A stretch of 20,116 nt of DNA from Clostridia bacterium (lineage in GTDB: Bacteria; Bacillota_A; Clostridia; Christensenellales; Aristaeellaceae): contig JAFUDW010000182.1 of the NCBI GenBank assembly GCA_017464225.1, positions 1 through 20,116 of the forward strand, in the 5' to 3' direction. The stretch's first letter is position 1. Each line of letters opens with the position of its first letter. The notes under the pieces are model-generated. The model was not told the DNA's origin, made no database searches, and saw only the letters and a list, made by a program, of their open reading frames with translations. Of the stretch, positions 7,552-16,200 are shown in pieces. The position numbers were made by a program, and so were the translations under genes.

Positions 7552-8715
7552 ATGAAAAAGCTGATTGCTGTCGTTCTGACCCTCATCATGCTGCTTGGCA
7601 TTGCTGCCATGCCCGCTTCCGCCGAAGGAAAGGGCAAGATCCTGTACCTGTCCAACCTGAACAGCGGCGCCCAGTATGAATTCTATGTCGCCTATCTGAA
7701 CATGATGGCCAAAGAGCTTGGCTACACCGTGGAAATCGTGTACGCCGACGGCTTCAACGATCCCGCCGGCAACCTGAAGAACGTGAAGAACGCCTACACC
7801 TCCGACGTGGTGGGCCTGATCGCCACCCAGGACGGCGGCCTGATCAACATCATGGAAGAATACCCGGACCTGTATGTGGTCGGCTTCTTCTCCGACTTTG
7901 ACGCCGTGTTCAACGAAGGCGCCACCAGCGCGGGCGTGCTGGAAAAGGATCATTTCCTGGGCCTGATGGGCGATAACTACATCAGCGGCGTTTCGCTGGG
8001 CGAAGCCTATGCCGAGGAAGTCATCGCCCGCGGCTACAAGAAGGTTTCCACCTGCGTCTTCCCCGTGTACGCCTATCCCAAGCACACCGTGGCCGACGCC
8101 GCCTTCCGCGCCTATATTGAAAAGTACAACGAGACCGCTGCCGAGCCCGTCGAGATCGTGGGCGACGCCACCGTGCTGAACTTCACCCCCCTGGAGACCA
8201 ACTACTTCTTCGAGGACGGCAACGACGATCTGGACTGCATCGTGGGCTTCTGCGCCGGCACCACCTTCGTGTATCCCACCGTGGTGGAAGCCAAGGCCAT
8301 GGGCATCTGCAAGGACGATATGCAGATCATCACCGGCGGCTTTGACAACGACCCCGACCTGATGGCCGACTGCGGCGACGACAAGAACATCGTGCGCCTG
8401 ACCACCTCGGCCTTTGAAAGCATCATCTGGCCCATGGCCCTGATCGACGCCGCCCTCTCCGGCAACATGTACAAGGATTATCCCGGCATCGAGCGTCTGG
8501 ACTCCGGCATCATGGTGATCAACAGCACCGAAAAGTTTGACGCCGTCATCAACAATTCCCCCATGGGCGCTTCCAGCGACGCCGACCGCCTGTCCAAGGC
8601 CCAGGCCAGCTGGGACGATATGAAGGACTACTTCACCAGCGTGAACCCCGACGCCAGCTATGCCGATCTGACCGCTTACTGCCAGTCCTTCGCCGTGGAA
8701 GGCTACATGAAGTAA
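7552..8715 (+). CDS. Secreted sugar-binding protein of the ABC transporter
   Basis: This 387-residue protein would capture the substrate outside the membrane and deliver it to the permeases. A classical signal peptide is visible: MKK, a hydrophobic core (4-20) and an ASA-E cleavage site after about residue 24. There is no lipobox cysteine, so it does not look like a lipoprotein, which is what most Gram-positive binding proteins are. The mature part has the alternating alpha/beta pattern of two-lobed periplasmic-binding folds, beginning GKILYLSNLNSGAQYEFYVAYL and with GLIATQDGG and ITGGFDNDPDL segments typical of the sugar-binding class. Acidic overall. AAGGAGG lies eight bases before ATG. It sits between the two permease genes and is followed by a strong stem-loop, an arrangement often used to raise binding-protein levels. 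The ligand is unknown. Confidence 0.88.
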   Translation: MKKLIAVVLTLIMLLGIAAMPASAEGKGKILYLSNLNSGAQYEFYVAYLNMMAKELGYTVEIVYADGFNDPAGNLKNVKNAYTSDVVGLIATQDGGLINIMEEYPDLYVVGFFSDFDAVFNEGATSAGVLEKDHFLGLMGDNYISGVSLGEAYAEEVIARGYKKVSTCVFPVYAYPKHTVADAAFRAYIEKYNETAAEPVEIVGDATVLNFTPLETNYFFEDGNDDLDCIVGFCAGTTFVYPTVVEAKAMGICKDDMQIITGGFDNDPDLMADCGDDKNIVRLTTSAFESIIWPMALIDAALSGNMYKDYPGIERLDSGIMVINSTEKFDAVINNSPMGASSDADRLSKAQASWDDMKDYFTSVNPDASYADLTAYCQSFAVEGYMK

Positions 8716-8731
8716 TTTCCTTTGCCTCCCT

Positions 8732-8754
8732 GCCCGGGAGCATGCCTCCCGGGC
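8732..8754 (+). other. Strong stem-loop after the binding-protein gene
   Basis: A perfect 9-bp GC stem (GCCCGGGAG 8732-8740 with CTCCCGGGC 8746-8754) with a CATGC loop begins 17 bases after the stop codon. No T-run follows, so it is more likely a 3'-end stabiliser or partial block than a full terminator. It would let the binding protein be made in excess over the following permease. Confidence 0.6.
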
Positions 8755-8787
8755 GGGAACTCCCGATCCTCAATCACTGCTGATATT

Positions 8788-8792
8788 GGAGG
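8788..8792 (+). promoter_or_regulatory. Ribosome binding site choosing the second permease start
   Basis: GGAGG lies eight bases before the ATG at 8801. A TTG at 8786 in the same frame overlaps this site and is therefore not the start. Confidence 0.65.
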
Positions 8793-8800
8793 CAGAACCC

Positions 8801-9808
8801 ATGAATAAAGCGCTCAACATCCTCAAGCGCGTCGCGGGAACGCTGATGCTGCCCGTGATCATGTTTGTGGTCATGAAGATCCTGTGCAATGCCAATGGCA
8901 AAAAGTTCCTGGAAAACATGGCCATGTGGAAGGTCATGATCCCCAACGTGGCGGTATCGGTAGCCTGCGCCATGGGCATCGGCCTCCAGTTCAAAAACGG
9001 GCGGTTTGACTTTTCCGGCGGCTCCATCATGCTGGTATCCGCCATCGTGGCGGGCAGCATCGCCCGCGACGCCGGCACCGGCAGCTGGCTGCTGTTCTGC
9101 GCCATCGCCGTGGGCATGTGCGTACTGCTCAGCGTGGGCGTGGCCGTGGTATACGTCTATGGCCGCCTTCCCATCATGATCGCCACCATCGGCATGGCGC
9201 TGCTGTATGAATCCATCACCCCGCTGATCTTTGGCGGCGGCGGCGTCAACCTGGTGTCCGTTAAATTCATCAAGCAGCTTTCGGCCTATCCCACGGTGCT
9301 CATCCCCTTTGCCGGGGCGGTGATCGTGTACGCCGTGTACAATTACCTTGCCACCACCGGCAAGCAGAGCCTACTGCTGGCCAAAAACCAGCAGGCGGCG
9401 GTGAACATCGGCGTCAATGAAAACAAAAACGTGATCCTCTCCTATGTGTACAGCGGCCTGATCTTCGGTTTTGCCACCATCATCTGGGCCTCCATCGGCA
9501 AGCACGACGCCAGTTTCTCCTCCCTGAGCACGGTGGGCGAACTGTTCTCCAACATCCTGCCGGTGTTCGTGGGACTGTATATCGGCGTATTCTGCGGCGA
9601 TACCATCGGCATCATCATGGGTTCCCTGGCCATCTGCATGATGAAGACCGGCCTGACCACCGTGTTCAAGGCCGAGCTGGGCGGCGCCATTTCCACCGCC
9701 ATGATGGGCCTGTTCGTGTTCCTGGTCAACTTTGTGGCCGGCCAGGGCAAAAACATCAAAAAGCTGTTTGGCAAGCTGTTTGCGACGCATCAGCCGGTCA
9801 AAGCGTAA
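8801..9808 (+). CDS. Second sugar ABC transporter permease (CUT2 type)
   Basis: This 335-residue membrane protein is the partner of the first permease and would complete a heterodimeric channel. It has roughly nine hydrophobic segments; the segment FKNGRFDFSGGSIM (about 66-79) is the counterpart of the conserved cytoplasmic-edge motif of ribose-type permeases, and GYVGLYIGVFCGDTIG-like sequence (around 260) lies before the final spans. The C-terminus is basic (GKNIKKLFGKLF) and cytoplasmic. It resembles the first permease only weakly, as is normal for heterodimeric pairs. The gene is separated from the binding-protein gene by an 85-base gap containing a stem-loop, and is followed by an intrinsic-terminator-like structure, so it is the last gene of the transporter part. 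Confidence 0.88.
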   Translation: MNKALNILKRVAGTLMLPVIMFVVMKILCNANGKKFLENMAMWKVMIPNVAVSVACAMGIGLQFKNGRFDFSGGSIMLVSAIVAGSIARDAGTGSWLLFCAIAVGMCVLLSVGVAVVYVYGRLPIMIATIGMALLYESITPLIFGGGGVNLVSVKFIKQLSAYPTVLIPFAGAVIVYAVYNYLATTGKQSLLLAKNQQAAVNIGVNENKNVILSYVYSGLIFGFATIIWASIGKHDASFSSLSTVGELFSNILPVFVGLYIGVFCGDTIGIIMGSLAICMMKTGLTTVFKAELGGAISTAMMGLFVFLVNFVAGQGKNIKKLFGKLFATHQPVKA

Positions 9809-9834
9809 ACATTCAAAGAAAGAATCCACCAATT

Positions 9835-9870
9835 GGCGGGCGAAGGCGTATACGCCGCGCCCGCCTTTTT
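9835..9870 (+). terminator. Intrinsic terminator or attenuator between transporter and enzymes
   Basis: GGCGGGCG (9835-9842) pairs with CGCCCGCC (9858-9865); inside it, GGCG (9845-9848) pairs with CGCC (9853-9856). The stem runs straight into TTTTT (9866-9870). This is the best terminator-like structure in the window. The ribosome site of the rhamnosidase gene begins only two bases later, so there is no room for a promoter between them. Confidence 0.8.
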
Positions 9871-9884
9871 GAAAGGAACGCGCT

Positions 9885-12629
9885 ATGAAGATCACAAGCC
9901 TCCGCGTAAACGGCATCCGGGAGCCGCTGGGCTTTTCCCTGCCCCACGTGTCCGTCTCCTGGAAGGTGACGGATACCGCCTCCAAGCAGCCGACCCGGGA
10001 AAAAATCGCCGTGGCTGCCGACCCCGCCTTTGCCCATATCCTGTATGAAAAGGAGGCCCCCCGGCTTTCCTCCATTGGTGAAAACATTCCTCTTTCTCTT
10101 TTGCCCCGCACCCGGTATTATGTGCGCGTCGAGGTTACGGGGGACGGAGGCGACCAAGGAATAAGCGAAACCTGGCTGGAAACGGGCAAAATGAACGAGC
10201 CCTGGCAGGCGAAATGGATCGGCGCGCAGGCGGAGGACAGCTTTCATCCGCTGTTTTTCCGCAATTTTGATTTGGGCCAGCCGGCGGTTTCCGCCCGGCT
10301 GTACGTCACCGGCCTGGGCCTGTACGAAGCGTATCTCAACGGTGAAAAGGCCGGGGACGATCTCTTGGCCCCCTTCTGCAGCGATTATAACGAGCAGGTG
10401 CAGATCCAGACCTATGATGTGACCGATCTGCTCCAAAGCGGCGAAAACAGGCTGGAGATCCTCGCTGGGAACGGCTGGTACAAGGGCCGCCTGGGCTATG
10501 AGGGCGGAAAGGAGATCTTTGGGGACCGCTTCCAGGTCATTGCCGAATTGCGCGTAACGCTGGCGGACGGCGCCGAGCGGGTGATCGGCACGGACGAAAG
10601 CTGGCAATACCGGGGCAGCGATTTTGAATATACGGACATTTACGACGGCGAGTGCCTGAACCGCCTGCTTTGGCAGGGCCGGGAAAACCCGGCCAAAGCC
10701 GTTTGCCTGATGCCCGAAAAGAAGCTGGCCGACCGCTGCAGCCTGCCCGTGATCGTGAAGGACGCCCTGCCCGTGCGGGAAATCATCCGTACCCCCAAGG
10801 GGGAAACGGTGCTGGACCTGGGGCAGAACTTTACGGGCTTCCTGGAATATACGGCCGATTTTCCCGTCGGCACGCGCGTTACCCTGGATCACGGCGAAAT
10901 ATTGCAAAACGGCAATTTCTACAACGATAATTACCGCACCGCCCAGGCGCGGATGATCTATGTTTCCGATGGCCGCAAGGAAACCGTGCGCGCGCACTTT
11001 ACCTATTTCGGCTTCCGCTACGTGCGGGTGACGGGCTGGCCCGGAGAAATCAAACAAGGGGATTTCATCGGCCGGGCGGTCTATTCCGACCTGGATACCG
11101 CCATCCGCTTCCGCAGCGGCAGCGAAAAATTGAACCGCCTGGCGCAAAACGCCTTCTGGGGCCAGCGCAGCAATTTTCTGGATATGCCCACCGACTGCCC
11201 CCAGCGGGACGAGCGCCTGGGTTGGACGGGGGACGCCCAGGTGTTTTCGCCCACGGCCTGCTTCCAGATGGACGCCCGGGCTTTCTACCGCAAATTTCTT
11301 TTCGATCTGCGCGCCGATCAAAAAAAGCACGACGGCGCCGTGGCCAATTACCTGCCCAATTTCGGCGGTATGCCCGGCGGCTCCAGCGTGTGGGGGGACG
11401 TGGCCACCTTCCTGCCCATGACGCTCTATGATTTTTACGGGGATCAGGCCGATCTTCGGGAGCAGTATCCCCTGATGCGGGACTGGCTGGAATGGATCTT
11501 CCGCCAGGATGAGCAGAACGGCGGCCGCAGGCTGTGGGATTTCGGCTTCCACTTTGGCGATTGGCTGGCCCAGGACGGCGTAACGCCCCAGAGCATGAAG
11601 GGCGGCACCGACGATTTCTTTGTGGCCAGCATGTACTACTACGCCTCGGCCCGCAAGACCGAGCGGGCGGCCCGCATCCTGAAAAAAGCAGAGGATGCGG
11701 AAAAGTACGGAAAATTGGCCGCGGAGATCCGCGCCGCCATCCTGCGGGAATACTTTAGCCCGGCCGGGCTGCTGTGCGCCGACACCCAGACGGCGTACCT
11801 GCTGTGCCTGAATTTTGGGGTATACGTCAACAAGGAGCGCCTGATCGAGGGGTTGAAAAAACGCTTCCGGAAGGACTGCTTCAAAATCAAGGGCGGCTTT
11901 GTGGGCGCCACCATGATGTGCCGGGTTCTGGCCGAAAACGGTCTGACCGATCTGGCGGCGTACTTCCTCTTCCAGGAGGGCTTCCCCGGCTGGATGCACT
12001 GCGTCAACCTGGGGGCCACCACCATCTGGGAAAGGTGGAACAGCGTGCTGGACGACGGAACGATCTCCGGCACCGGCATGAACTCCCTGAACCATTATTC
12101 CTACGGCGCGGTGATGGAATACGTGTTCCGCGATCTGGCGGGCATTCAGCCCCTGTCCCCCGGCTTTGCCCGGGTGCGCTTCGCGCCCCAGCCCACCTGG
12201 CGGGCGGGAGAAATCTCCTGCGCCTATGATTCCGTCCAGGGCGTGTACGCCTCCTCCTGGAAGATCAATGCGGACGGCACCCTTTCCGTTCGCCTGGAGG
12301 TGCCCTTTGGCGGCACGGCGGAGGCGATCCTGCCCGGAACGAATGAAACGGCGGAGCTGACCGCGGGCGTGTTTGAAAAAACCTATCGTCCCGATCACGA
12401 TTATCGGCTCAAATATTCCATGGAAAGCCGCCTGGAGGAAATGAAGGACGATCCGGAGGCCCTGGCGATCCTCAAAGAGGACCTGCCCGGAGCGTACGGG
12501 ATGATCGAAACAAACGACGCCGAGTTTTTGACCATGAGCCTGAGCGATCTGCAATTTCTGTTTTTCCGGGGCTTCAATCCCCAGATGGTGCGGGAAGGCG
12601 TCCGAAGGCTGTTCACCCTGAAAGCATAA
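9885..12629 (+). CDS. Alpha-L-rhamnosidase, GH78
   Basis: This 914-residue enzyme releases terminal alpha-L-rhamnose by inversion and, lacking a signal peptide, should act in the cytoplasm on imported glycosides. Parts in order: N-terminal fibronectin-like strand domain (about 1-105), two beta-sandwich domains (about 106-400), the (alpha/alpha)6 barrel (about 405-745), a C-terminal beta domain (about 750-835) and a helical tail (843-914). The barrel shows the family hallmarks DCPQRDERLGWTGDA (437-451, general acid Glu443) and TIWERWNS (713-720, proposed base Glu716), followed by GTGMNSLNHYSYGAV. The start is supported by AAAGGA (9872-9877), seven bases upstream. It is the first gene after the terminator-like hairpin. 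Which linkage or aglycone is used is unknown. Confidence 0.95.
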   Translation: MKITSLRVNGIREPLGFSLPHVSVSWKVTDTASKQPTREKIAVAADPAFAHILYEKEAPRLSSIGENIPLSLLPRTRYYVRVEVTGDGGDQGISETWLETGKMNEPWQAKWIGAQAEDSFHPLFFRNFDLGQPAVSARLYVTGLGLYEAYLNGEKAGDDLLAPFCSDYNEQVQIQTYDVTDLLQSGENRLEILAGNGWYKGRLGYEGGKEIFGDRFQVIAELRVTLADGAERVIGTDESWQYRGSDFEYTDIYDGECLNRLLWQGRENPAKAVCLMPEKKLADRCSLPVIVKDALPVREIIRTPKGETVLDLGQNFTGFLEYTADFPVGTRVTLDHGEILQNGNFYNDNYRTAQARMIYVSDGRKETVRAHFTYFGFRYVRVTGWPGEIKQGDFIGRAVYSDLDTAIRFRSGSEKLNRLAQNAFWGQRSNFLDMPTDCPQRDERLGWTGDAQVFSPTACFQMDARAFYRKFLFDLRADQKKHDGAVANYLPNFGGMPGGSSVWGDVATFLPMTLYDFYGDQADLREQYPLMRDWLEWIFRQDEQNGGRRLWDFGFHFGDWLAQDGVTPQSMKGGTDDFFVASMYYYASARKTERAARILKKAEDAEKYGKLAAEIRAAILREYFSPAGLLCADTQTAYLLCLNFGVYVNKERLIEGLKKRFRKDCFKIKGGFVGATMMCRVLAENGLTDLAAYFLFQEGFPGWMHCVNLGATTIWERWNSVLDDGTISGTGMNSLNHYSYGAVMEYVFRDLAGIQPLSPGFARVRFAPQPTWRAGEISCAYDSVQGVYASSWKINADGTLSVRLEVPFGGTAEAILPGTNETAELTAGVFEKTYRPDHDYRLKYSMESRLEEMKDDPEALAILKEDLPGAYGMIETNDAEFLTMSLSDLQFLFFRGFNPQMVREGVRRLFTLKA
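12411..12626 (+). other. C-terminal helical tail module of the rhamnosidase
   Basis: Residues 843-914 form a helical tail after the beta domain: LEEMKDDPEALAILKEDLPG (850-869), MSLSDLQFLF (884-893), and a last amphipathic helix QMVREGVRRL. It aligns without gaps to the GH2 tail over about 35 residues and resembles the esterase tail. Confidence 0.65.
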
Positions 12630-12646
12630 GCAAGGAGGAAACCACC

Positions 12647-14347
12647 ATGATCGACCTGAAAGGCAATCCCTTTTTTCTGAGCGACGAGGATATCCGCTGG
12701 GTAGAGGAAACCAAAGCGGCCATGACCGCCGAGGAAAAGCTGCAGCAGCTGTTTTTCCCCATCGGCTATTCCGCCAACGAAGGCTATCTGCAATATGAGC
12801 TGCTGAACCGCGGCCCCGGCGGCGTGATGTTCCGCACCGGCAAAACCGAGGAGCTTTTCAGCGCCTATTCCTATCTGCAGAACCATACCAAGATCCCCCT
12901 GTTCCTGGCGGCCAACCTGGAGGCGGGCGGCGACGGCATCGTGGAGGAGGGCACGGCCTTCGGCAAGCAGATGCAGGTCGCGGCCACCGGCGACCCGGAA
13001 CAGGCTTACCGGCTGGGCAGGATCGCCTGCGCCGAGGGACAGGCCGTGGGCTGCAATTACGCCTTCGCCCCGGTGGTGGATATCGACAGGAATTACCACA
13101 ACCCCATCACCAACGTGCGCACCTATGGCAGCGATCCCGAAATGGTGAAAAAATGCGGCCTGGCCTACATGAAGGGCGCCAGGGAGTGCGGCAGCGCCGT
13201 ATCCGTCAAGCATTTTCCGGGGGACGGCGTGGACGAATGCGACCAGCATATCCTGACCAGCGTCAACAGCCTGTCCTGCGAGGAATGGGACGCGACCTAC
13301 GGCGATATTTACAAAACGCTGATCGATCACGGCGCGCTCACCGTGATGGTAGGCCACATCGCCATGCCCGCCTATCAGAAGAAATTCAATCCCGCCCATC
13401 CCGACAAGCTGATGCCCGCCACCCTGTCCCCCGAGCTTCTGCAAAACCTGCTGCGGGAAAAGCTGGGCTTCAACGGCATGATCATCTCCGACGCCAGCCC
13501 CATGGTGGGCTTCCTGTGCGCCATGGACAGGCGCAGGTCGGTGCCCTATTGCATCGAGGCGGGCTGCGATATGCTCTTGTTCAATAAGGACTACGAGGAA
13601 GACCTGGGCTATATGCGGCAGGGCTATGAGAGCGGCATCCTGTCCGAAAAGCGGCTGGACGAGGCCATCACCCGCATCCTGGCGGCCAAAGCGGCGCTCA
13701 AGCTGCATGAAAAGCAAAAAAATGGAACGCTGGCCCCGCAAAGGGAGAACCTGAACGTGATCGCCTGCGATCAGCACAGGGCCTGGGCCCAGGAATGCGC
13801 CGACAAGGCGGTGACCCTGGTGAAGGATACCCAGCATCTTTTGCCCATCAGCCCGAAGAAGCATCGCCGCGTGCTGTTTGAGATCCTGGGAAAATGCCCC
13901 TCAGAGCAGCGGGTGGCGGAGCGGTTCATTGCTGATATGGAAAAAGAGGGCTTCGAGATGATCCCCTACCGGGAGGAAGTCTTTGACTTTTCCAAGCCCA
14001 TGCGGTTTGAAACGGTGGAGGAGTTCCGCAGTAAATACGATCTGGTGATCTACATCGGCAACGTGGAGAATGCCTCCAACAAGACCACCGCCCGCCTGAA
14101 CTGGCACGCCCCCTATGGCGCGGGCAACAACATCCCCTGGTTCGTGGAGGTGGTGCCCACCCTGTTCATCTCCCTGCAAAACCCCTATCATCTGCTGGAC
14201 GTGCCCATGGTGAAAACCTATATCAACGCCTATTCCAACCATGACCTGATGATCGACACCGTGGTGGAAAAGCTGGTGGGCAGGAGCGAATTCAAAGGCG
14301 AAAGCCCCGTCGATCCCTTCTGCGGCAAGGAATACCTGCGCTACTGA
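12647..14347 (+). CDS. Glycoside hydrolase family 3 enzyme, first of a tandem pair
   Basis: This 566-residue cytoplasmic protein has a GH3 barrel (about 1-350) and an alpha/beta sandwich (about 370-560). The likely nucleophile is Asp282 in IISDAS. The segment KHFPGDGVDECDQH (188-201) corresponds to the KHFPGHGxxxxDxH loop of NagZ-type GH3 enzymes, in which an Asp-His pair (here Asp199, His201) serves as acid/base; the first histidine of that loop is replaced by Asp193. This suggests the NagZ-like branch rather than a classical plant-type beta-glucosidase, but the substrate may be a beta-glucoside, beta-xyloside or amino sugar. AAGGAGG (12632-12638) lies eight bases before ATG. It is clearly related to the next gene and follows the rhamnosidase by 17 bases. 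Confidence 0.88.
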   Translation: MIDLKGNPFFLSDEDIRWVEETKAAMTAEEKLQQLFFPIGYSANEGYLQYELLNRGPGGVMFRTGKTEELFSAYSYLQNHTKIPLFLAANLEAGGDGIVEEGTAFGKQMQVAATGDPEQAYRLGRIACAEGQAVGCNYAFAPVVDIDRNYHNPITNVRTYGSDPEMVKKCGLAYMKGARECGSAVSVKHFPGDGVDECDQHILTSVNSLSCEEWDATYGDIYKTLIDHGALTVMVGHIAMPAYQKKFNPAHPDKLMPATLSPELLQNLLREKLGFNGMIISDASPMVGFLCAMDRRRSVPYCIEAGCDMLLFNKDYEEDLGYMRQGYESGILSEKRLDEAITRILAAKAALKLHEKQKNGTLAPQRENLNVIACDQHRAWAQECADKAVTLVKDTQHLLPISPKKHRRVLFEILGKCPSEQRVAERFIADMEKEGFEMIPYREEVFDFSKPMRFETVEEFRSKYDLVIYIGNVENASNKTTARLNWHAPYGAGNNIPWFVEVVPTLFISLQNPYHLLDVPMVKTYINAYSNHDLMIDTVVEKLVGRSEFKGESPVDPFCGKEYLRY

Positions 14348-14439
14348 CGGAACGGGCCCACGAAATCGCGGGCGGCCATTTTTAACATGGTCGGCATCTG
14401 GAAATCGACCGATCACCGTACAGGAAGGAGAAAAACGCC
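14348..14439 (+). other. 92-base gap between the GH3 genes with alternative hairpins
   Basis: An imperfect hairpin (14356-14359 and 14361-14362 with 14367-14368 and 14370-14373) is followed after five bases by TTTTT (14379-14383), like a weak terminator. Downstream, GGTCG (14389-14393) pairs with CGACC (14406-14410). The ribosome site AAGGAG is at 14425-14430. This could lower expression of the second half of the cluster; support is weak. Confidence 0.3.
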
Positions 14440-16188
14440 ATGGTGGATCTGAAGGCCAAGCCCTTTTATCTGACGGACGCTGAAATCAAATGGGTGGAGG
14501 ATACCCTGGCCTCCATGACGCTGGAAGAAAAGCTGAGCCAGCTGTTTGTGCTGCTCAAGGCCGTGCCCGGCGTGAATGAAGAGCAGATCAAGGCGCTGAT
14601 GGAATCCGCCCGGCCCGGCGGCATGCGCTGGCAGGGCGGCGACAAGGAAAGCGTATGGCGGCAAAACCGCCTGTTCCAGCAGTACAGCCGCATCCCCGTA
14701 TTCATCGCGGGCAACTGTGACGACGGCGGCAGCGGCGTGCTGCCGGGGGAGGGCACCTTTGTGGCCACCGCGGCGGAGGCGGGCGCGTCCCAGGGCGATG
14801 AAACCGCCTATCATATGGGCTACGCGGCTGGCAAGGAGGCGGCGGCCATCGGCGTCAACTGGATGTTCAACCCGGTGGCGGACGTATACAAAAACTGGCG
14901 CAATACCATCGTGAACACCCGCGCTTTTTCCAGCGATCCCGATCGGGTCATCGAATGCGTCAGGGCCTACATCCGGGGCATCAAGGACGCCGCGCCGCAT
15001 ATGGCCTGTACCTGCAAGCATTTTCCCGGCGACGGCTGGGACGAATTGGATCCCCATATTTCCCCGGCGCACAATGAGGCAAGCGAAGCGGAATGGATGG
15101 AAAGCTACGGCAAGGTATACCAGACCATGATCGACGAGGGCCTGGAGACCATCATGACGGGGCAGATTTCCCTGCCCGCCATGAGCCGCAAGCTGCACCC
15201 GGGCATCCGCAATGAGGAAATCCTTCCGGCCTCCCTGGCCCCCGAGCTTTTGCAGGATCTTTTGCGGCAGCGGATGGGCTTCAACGGTCTGATCATTTCC
15301 GACGCCTCTCATATGATCGGCATGGCCGGCGTGATGCGGCGCAGCGAGGCCGTGCCCCGGTGCATCGCCGCGGGATGCGATATGTTCCTGTTCGCCAATG
15401 ATTTTGAGGAGGATCTGGGATATCTCAAAGCGGGCTATGAAAACGGGATCGTCACCGAGGAAAGGCTGCGGGACGCGCTGCTGCGCGTGCTGGGGCTGAA
15501 GGCTCATCTGAAATTATACGACGATGCCGTGCGCTATCCCGACAAAGCGGGCCTGGAGGCCGTGGGGTGCGACGCACACCGGCAGTTTACCGTTCAGGCT
15601 GCCGACGCGGGCGTCACGCTGGTGAAGGATACCCGGCGGCTATTGCCCATCGATCCCAGGGAAAAGAAAAACGCCCTGCTGATCTACGTGCAGAGCACGC
15701 CCAACAGCAAAGCCTACCGGGGCGACGGCATGCGGGTGCTGATCGCCGAGGAATTGGAACGGGTCGGCTTCTCAGTCACCCAGTGTCCCAGCTTCTACGA
15801 TCTGGAAATCGAAAACGGCCCCCATCCCATGAACTTCGTCAAAATGATGCGGATGGATCGCCGGGAGGATTTCAAAAAGAAGTACGACGTGGTGTTCGTG
15901 TTCATCTACGTGAAGGGCTACGCTCAGCGCAACATTGAGCGCCTGTCCTGGAGCAGCGGCCACAGCATGGAGATGCCCTGGTATACCGAGGAGGTGCCCA
16001 CCGTGGGCGTCAGCCTGAACTATACCAACCATCTGGCGGACTGCGCCAATATTCACACCTTTATCAACGCCTACGGCCCGGGCCGGGAAAACGTGCGGGC
16101 CGCCGTGGAAAAGATCACAGGGCAGAGCCCCTTCCGCGGCACGGCGGACGAAACCGTATTCTGCGGCCGCTGGGATACCCGGCTGTAA
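14440..16188 (+). CDS. Glycoside hydrolase family 3 enzyme, second of a tandem pair
   Basis: This 582-residue protein is a paralogue of the preceding GH3: the openings VDLKAKPFYLTDAEIKWVED and IDLKGNPFFLSDEDIRWVEE align throughout. The nucleophile is probably Asp288 in IISDAS. The loop KHFPGDGWDELDPH (193-206) keeps the Asp204-x-His206 pair of NagZ-type enzymes and again has Asp in place of the first loop histidine. No signal peptide is seen. The C-terminal domain (about 380-580) is more divergent, so the two enzymes probably differ in the sugar or aglycone accepted. AAGGAG lies nine bases before ATG, after a 92-base gap; the next gene follows 12 bases later. Confidence 0.88.
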   Translation: MVDLKAKPFYLTDAEIKWVEDTLASMTLEEKLSQLFVLLKAVPGVNEEQIKALMESARPGGMRWQGGDKESVWRQNRLFQQYSRIPVFIAGNCDDGGSGVLPGEGTFVATAAEAGASQGDETAYHMGYAAGKEAAAIGVNWMFNPVADVYKNWRNTIVNTRAFSSDPDRVIECVRAYIRGIKDAAPHMACTCKHFPGDGWDELDPHISPAHNEASEAEWMESYGKVYQTMIDEGLETIMTGQISLPAMSRKLHPGIRNEEILPASLAPELLQDLLRQRMGFNGLIISDASHMIGMAGVMRRSEAVPRCIAAGCDMFLFANDFEEDLGYLKAGYENGIVTEERLRDALLRVLGLKAHLKLYDDAVRYPDKAGLEAVGCDAHRQFTVQAADAGVTLVKDTRRLLPIDPREKKNALLIYVQSTPNSKAYRGDGMRVLIAEELERVGFSVTQCPSFYDLEIENGPHPMNFVKMMRMDRREDFKKKYDVVFVFIYVKGYAQRNIERLSWSSGHSMEMPWYTEEVPTVGVSLNYTNHLADCANIHTFINAYGPGRENVRAAVEKITGQSPFRGTADETVFCGRWDTRL

Positions 16189-16200
16189 AGGAGAGAGCGT

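Noticed and set aside
9813..12554. A 913-codon open frame on the minus strand
   Set aside because: It lies antisense to the well-supported rhamnosidase, shows His/Gly/Ala/Gln-rich low-quality composition and no recognisable domain. It is a mirror frame caused by GC-biased codons.
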